Shown here: positions 16,690 to 21,679 of the stretch, piece by piece
Layout of the letters: every line of letters starts with the position of its first letter
How positions within the stretch are numbered: the stretch's first letter is position 1
Assembly: GCA_000969725.1 (NCBI GenBank)
Contig: JXSR01S011199.1
Direction: 5' to 3' (one strand)
Length of the DNA: 21,679 nucleotides
From: Ophiothrix spiculata
Lineage: Eukaryota; Echinodermata; Ophiuroidea; Amphilepidida; Ophiotrichidae
Translations under genes and position numbers: made by a program
The notes under the pieces: model-generated
Seen by the model: only the letters and a program-made list of their open reading frames with translations
Databases searched by the model: none
Told to the model about the DNA's origin: nothing

Positions 16690-18391
16690 GATTGAATACG
16701 CTTATGACAAATGTTCAATTTCAAATTGGGGCATTGGACAGCAGTTGTCGTTGGAAATTTATTATAATTTTATCTAAACTAGGGGTGCTCACTTGATCGG
16801 TTTTGACATTAAGTTTTTCATATTCCTGAGTCGGAGATAAATAACGTAAATAAGTCATATTAAATAGTATATTTTTTTAGACTTTGTGAAATTTTGCTTC
16901 AATTTTAAGTCGCAGTCAAAAACAAAATACTCTCTAAAATATAGCCAATTTCATATTCATATTTTTTTTCTAAAAATTTCATGACACCGACTACATAAAT
17001 TACAATACAACATAATAAACGAGTGCCCCTGTGGGAAAATGGGAAGCTGGGGACGATTGTAGAGTGTACAAACCACCTTGTATGCTGCAATACTGATAGT
17101 ATTCGTTTTGTATGTCCTTTATCAGAGAACAAATAAGTCTGATCTAATTGTAAATTTCTAAACAAACAAAATAAACTGATGACCTGAAATCGAAAGTTGA
17201 AAGCTTATGCCATGTATGTAAAATTTCTAGGAGAATTGTCTAAATTGTAACATGACTCCGTATGGTAATGAAACCGTAAAAATCAAGGAAAGCTATATGA
17301 ATCAAAACAAGACAAAAATCACATCATCAGTTCTAAAAAACGTTATTTTAACTAAATTAATTTCTTTCCGACAACTCTAAAGCAGTTTCTGTCTACCTTA
17401 ATTGGTAACTCCAAATCGTGCCTTTTGATATTAAACACAAAATAGTATTATGCGTAAGGGTGATAACGTACATTCAAAAATATTATTATTTTTGTTTAAT
17501 GGAGTCCTAACTTTCAGAATTCTATCATTTATTCTTTAAAACACCGTCAATTAATTATCATATCTCTAGTAAATGTATTATAATTCAAAAGAAAAGGGTA
17601 TTTTCTCAAAATACTAAAGCCTTAGCGGGAATGGATTTGGATGTCGTTTTGAATGTAAGTATTTTCTACAAATGTAAAAAAATAAATATTTATTAAGGAC
17701 AGTTGAATTCCAATCATCGAGTGTGACTTTGGCTTTAATAATGGGCGTTTCTCAAACTGATTGGCTGGTGAGATAGGTTTCCAAGCCGAAGATAGCGACA
17801 CTGTTTACACAGTTTATACATTTAAGAACTTGGTCATACTTGTATTATGTAAGAAGGGGCATTCCCTGGGTCGTGTTAGCGCAGAAACGCCCTTTCTTTG
17901 TCTTTCCACCTATATAATTTTTTTATCTTTAAAATGTACTTCTTTTCGGGCAGAAAAAAATATAATATACAATTAACCATATCGCTAATTTGCGAAAAAA
18001 CTGCGTTTTTATGGTGCTGTAACCGAATAGTTTTGCGATTGTTCAGAAAAATGCGAATGAGATTGTTTTTCTGGTCATAAAAATAGAAATAGTTTCCTCT
18101 GTATTTGTGATGACTCGAGCCATGGCATATGTCACGTAGTCTTGAAGAAGCACGGGAGGAACCACTCAGCCAAGTGGACAGACTTAAGAATGTAACATTA
18201 AACCATAACTATCCTGTCTTTTCTTTTGTTTACATAAGAATAGCGATTTTTGCTTAAGTGAAATGCTCAATTTACACGTATCTTATACAAGTGTTAACAT
18301 AAAGACGGACATAAAGGAATGCAGATAATTAAAATACAAAATACAGATCGTTCAACCAAAAAATCTCGGAGTTATTGTGCTCAGTCGTTTT
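16690..18391. other. Upstream flank of the gene, nothing recognised
   Basis: This is AT-rich sequence. Apart from a possible promoter near 16760 I see no exons, RNA genes or paired repeats. GATTGGCTGGTGAGATA near 17760 resembles a block of the ~430-bp repeat but too briefly to call. Confidence 0.4.
16759..16772 (-). promoter_or_regulatory. Possible TATA-like element upstream of exon 1
   Basis: The minus strand reads AAAATTATAATAAATTTCC about 70-85 nt upstream of the first ATG. A start site about 30 nt downstream would give a 5' UTR of about 40-45 nt. AT-rich sequence of this kind is common here, so the support is weak. Confidence 0.2.
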
Positions 18392-19800
18392 AATAATAAT
18401 AATAAATCTCAGACGCAAACTACTCAAATGTTTCTAAGCGCTATACAGATAACTTACGACTACAATACACTACAACTTACATTACAACAATAACAAGCAA
18501 AGGAAACCAGCCAACGAAATAAGATTATTTCAACATGAAGGTTTTTAGGCATTCTTAAACTGCCCTTTTGTAGGAGTAGACAGGATAGCGAAAGGGGTTT
18601 TATTCCAGAGTTTTGGTGCTATGATTGCAAATGCTCGGTTGCCATGAAGATGTTTTTACTCGTGGTCCAGCCTGCAGAGCCATTTGTGTCGAAGAGCGGA
18701 GAGATTAATTGGTGGATAATGAAATGAGGTAACAAACGTAAGCAGGTGCAAAGCCATGGATAGCTTTGTATATCAGCAGTAAGATTTTAAAATTTTAAAA
18801 TCCTGTCTGTAATAAGTAGCCACTGGAGGTTACGGATAATAGGTGAAAATATGTTCATGGCGTTTAGTACACGTGATAAGACGGGCAGCTGAATTTTGAA
18901 CCCGTTGAAATGATGACAAAGTGCTGTGAGGTAAACCGTATAAGAGTGAGTTGTTGAAATCAAGATGAGAAGTGACGAATGCATGGACGAGACGCTTGGA
19001 TGATTCTTGGTCTAAATATCTGCGAATGCGGCCTATTTTGTACCCTAGTAAAAATCGTATACAAAAATAGTACAACATTTCTAAGGTGCACATTTGGAAC
19101 ATCATTTAAGTACAATTTGAGTACATTTAAAGTACACAAATTTGTACTCTATTTGTACTAAAACTGTTCTATAATTGTGTTCCCAATGTGCATCTCAGGA
19201 ATGTTGTACTAGAATTGTACTCGATTTTTTCCAGGGTAGACACTAAAGGATGCTTTGCGACATATATTGCGAACATGGTCTTTGAGTTCAAACGTGACAT
19301 CAAGCAAAACACTTAAATCCTTCGCTGATGAAGATGGTTTGATTTTAGTGTCACCAATGCAGTGCTAAGCCGAAATCTTGCATGAAAATGAATAACCTCG
19401 GTTTTGGAGTCGTTTGACATAAGTTTATTGTGTATAGCCCAGGAACGGACATCAGCAATACATGCTTCTAATTTAGACACAGCGTCGACATGTTGGGTTG
19501 ATTTCATGGTAAGAAAGACTTGGGTATCATCAGCATAGATGGAATGGTGAATATCTTTATAGGATTAATGACGTCACTAAGTGGAGCACTGTACATTATA
19601 AAATCAAATGGTCCTTTAACCGAGCCCAGGGGAACATCCCATGGCAATGGAAAAGTGTTGGATATGGATTCACCGATGACAACGGCCTGACTGCGACTCT
19701 CCAGGTAAAAGACACACCATTTCAAAACGGTACTACATAATGGCTCTTTCTCCGATAAAGCGTGCAACTTTGCCATTTTCGTGTCGCTGACATATGTATC
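18392..19800 (-). pseudogene. Decayed L2/CR1-like LINE, 3' half of reverse transcriptase
   Basis: Reading the minus strand from 19776: VLKWCVFYLESRSQAVVIG, FPLPWDVPLGSVKGP (the PQGSxLGP block, Q changed to L), YADD catalytic motif at 19537-19526 within HHSIYADDTQVFLT, AVSKLEACIADVRSW, SNDSKTEVIHF, KPSSSAKDLSVLLD, NICRKASFSV, then KIGRIRRYLDQESSKRLV, and AFVTSHLDFNNSLLYGL, QRVQNSAARLI, ILLLIYKAIHGFAPAYV and APKLWN. Frameshifts separate PLSDVI from YADD and HFHARF from PSSSAK, and stops interrupt the C-terminus, so it is dead. The 5' part, with endonuclease, is missing. The 3' end carries an ATT-type tail at about 18395-18410. PSSSAKDL and the tail point to the L2 clade. A MITE interrupts it at 19043-19236. 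Confidence 0.85.
19043..19236. mobile_element. Hairpin MITE, copy 2, inserted in the LINE
   Basis: This 194-bp near-complete inverted repeat (CCCTAGTAAAAATCG left, complement of CCCTGGAAAAAATCG right) is homologous to 2973-3168. TA flanks both ends (19041-19042 and 19237-19238). Without the element and one TA, the LINE reads ASFSVYKIGRIRRY in frame. Confidence 0.88.
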
Positions 19801-20610
19801 TTGTTTAAATTTGTTAAACCCAATATAAATGATTTTAGTTGTTTACTTTGTAGACAAGAGTCACATTAGTAACATGTATTGAACTAGAAGTTGAAACATG
19901 CCGGGAAATAGCAAAAAATATGACTCGAAAAATGCGTTACTCATGTCGCCAGCAATGTTGCGTTCCATACAGTGTATAGCCCATAATGCACTCTTTTAAT
20001 GTGCATGCGGGTTACATACAATGTGTACTTTTTAACAGTCTGTGTTAGGCTCTAATTAAAAATATATAACTTTGTAATATCGGGTCATTATTTTATTACA
20101 AGGGCTTTGTGATTGCATGTCGCCAATAATGCCAACAGATACTTTATTATTTTTCAAATGGTCAAGAAAGTGTAGAAATAATGAGGTAGATTGATGATAC
20201 CAAATGTGTTCAATCAGACTAACTTTGGTGTTATTTAATATATTTGGAAAACAAAAATATGTTTTTAAAGTAAAAATTTGCAAGCATATTAATGTCAAAA
20301 AAACCATATGCTACGCCAGTGCTGCAAAAGATACTATTATGCGGACATGAATTATTTGTTTTTGTTGATCAATTAATTGTTTAATTGGAGAAGTTTTAAT
20401 TACTGTGTTCTTTAATTGCAACAGTAAGGGAATTATTTTCAAAAAGGACTTTTCAGTGTGAGATGTTGCAATCTAGGGTAATTTCCAATTTTGTAAACAT
20501 AGGCATGATTACATGAACCTATCAAATTTGCATAAATCAAAGTACCAATCAGATGCTAGAAGGTGGTTTTTCCATAATTAGATCATTAATCAGATCATCT
20601 TTAGGATCGG
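19801..20610. other. Unassigned flank upstream of the LINE
   Basis: No gene or clear element is seen. Open frames here lack motifs. Confidence 0.35.
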
Positions 20611-20750
20611 TGTAATGAGACTGGAGTCCGGGTCTAATTGAACTACACGGAATAAGTTGCAATCAATGATTTATTGATCACACATGTACGTTCTACACAA
20701 ATGAATAGCACGTAGGACACTCAGTCACACGGACGCTGTATTTCATTACA
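20611..20750 (-). mobile_element. LTR-like segment (TG..CA, 140 bp)
   Basis: On the minus strand it starts TGTAATGAAATACAGCG and ends CCAGTCTCATTACA. The ends form the short inverted repeat TGTAATGA/TCATTACA, and an AATAAA lies in GATCAATAAATCATTG, as in a very short LTR with its poly(A) signal. No clear target duplication, primer-binding site or polypurine tract flanks it, so a solo LTR or a small TIR element are both possible. Confidence 0.4.
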
Positions 20751-21679
20751 CCGGCACTTAGGGAATTCCAATAATGCTATTTAAGGTGTTTGTATTTATT
20801 TTGCATTGTAAATAAACTAGATGGGAAGTTCCCAGTATGTTGAAAAATAATGACATCGTGGAGGAATTTTGATAAAAATGTGGAAACTTTGGGCTGTGCC
20901 GTGTGAGATTTTGGCAGAAGTGAAATGGACGCTGTTTTGTGTGGATGGATTTTGACAAGTTGCAGTTATGCTGATAAAGTGGAATTGACTTGGGAGCAGC
21001 TTGAGAACTTCTGGAGGAGCTGATTTTGGTTGACGGTGTTTTACAGCTGAGTGGAGTTTGCTAATTAAACTTTGGATGGAGATTGGAGATAACGATAGTT
21101 GGAAAACAACGGATGGAGAATTAAAGACAAACTGTTATTTTAATAATTGATTTCCAAGTGGATTATGTGCGTTGGATTCAGCTTTTAAGCCAAATGGAGC
21201 TTCGTTGTGATTGTTGGACAATTGTTTTGAAATCGCCATTTGATTTCGAAAGGAAAGTTTGGATTTACCTTTTGCCAGCTTGATTCCGGGACTTGTGAAT
21301 TGCAAAGATACGAATGCAAGTTTACTCAAGATTTTAATGCCGTGGACATTAATGAACAATCTCGGACTATAGCGTGGAATATAAACTTTGTGAAATATCC
21401 TAGGATCGCGCGGATTTCGCAGCGGTATCTGTAAGTTATTTAAAAGTAATATTTTAAGGCAACAAGCAAACTTGTAAGTTAAACCAAAAATAATATTAAA
21501 GTTTTAAGAAAGTTTTCAGATTATAAAATATATTTCAGTGTATTTATTTTGTTTCATTTAAGACCCCGTAAGGTGATTTTGGCCTTCGTCATTTAAAATC
21601 TTTGACCGTTACAATACGTTGTGTACATTTCATTACCCCTCGTGAAAATGCAATGATTTATAATAGAGTCACCTTCAGA
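20751..21679. other. Right end, unassigned; G/purine-rich stretch on plus strand
   Basis: From about 20820 to 21130 the plus strand is unusually rich in GGA, TGG and GAG compared with neighbours. A frame at 21240-21434 ends in CGGTATCTGTAAGTTA, which contains a good donor consensus (GTAAGT at 21430). A 5' UTR or first exon of a plus-strand gene, or a transposon leader, would fit. No protein family is recognised. Confidence 0.3.

Noticed and set aside
17740-17780. GATTGGCTGGTGAGATA as a third copy of the ~430-bp repeat
   Set aside because: Similarity covers fewer than 30 bases and does not continue into other blocks of the repeat.
18129-18260. Short plus-strand frame MSRSLEEAREEPLSQVDRLK... 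that looks protein-like
   Set aside because: Only about 44 codons, weak start context, no partner exon or family match. A donor-like AAT/GTAACA follows the plausible part, but this is not enough to call an exon.
19940-20040. GTTGCGTTCC and GCGTTACTCATG blocks as another copy of the ~430-bp repeat
   Set aside because: Short shared words occur in a different order with no alignable sequence between them.
1-21679. CRISPR arrays, operons, riboswitches or prophage genes
   Set aside because: No regularly spaced identical repeats or prokaryotic gene organisation. The spliced gene and LINE remnants show animal DNA.

Overview
The window looks like nuclear DNA of an animal, most likely a marine invertebrate. 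It is AT-rich. It holds one spliced gene with GT..AG introns of roughly 0.8-3.1 kb, remnants of L2/CR1-like LINEs with trinucleotide tails, and many short non-autonomous elements with terminal inverted repeats, several flanked by TA. There are no bacterial-type operons or ribosome binding sites, and nearly all long open frames are chance frames. The species cannot be named from the sequence.

The only convincing host gene is on the minus strand. It starts at 16689, stops at 3183, and has eight exons. All splice sites are GT..AG and the reading frame closes exactly: 1344 nt, 447 residues plus a TAA stop. The product has an N-terminal signal peptide, then FG-GAP/VCBS-type beta-propeller-like sequence. 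Two acidic loops resemble the calcium-binding loops of integrin-alpha and VCBS repeats (DMNGDGRKD, DLNGDDKLD) and a third is similar (DVDGNGYPE). I infer a secreted calcium-binding beta-propeller-like protein of unknown function. Introns 1-4 are all phase 1, so exons 2, 3 and 4 are symmetrical.

Layout: 1-120 is the end of a LINE reverse-transcriptase ORF on the plus strand. 490-2460 has degenerate repeats, one copy of an unnamed ~430-bp repeat, and a long imperfect palindrome. 2973-3168 is a hairpin MITE that begins 14 nt after the stop codon of the gene. The introns carry a LINE 3' tail with 25 ACT units, at least six TIR or foldback elements, a tRNA-like sequence inside one of them, an inverted second copy of the ~430-bp repeat, two local tandem duplications, and C-rich and poly-C tracts. 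Upstream of the gene, 16690-18390 has no recognisable gene. 18392-19800 is a decayed minus-strand L2-like LINE that still shows YADD. A second copy of the 2973-3168 MITE interrupts it at a TA dinucleotide, and removing the MITE with one TA restores the LINE frame. 20611-20750 is a TG..CA-bounded LTR-like segment. The right end is unassigned.

I see no new multi-gene system. The notable points are the uncharacterised secreted propeller gene, transposable-element ends placed very close to its stop codon and splice sites, and the 642-bp GGATCA-rich element carrying a tRNA-like core.
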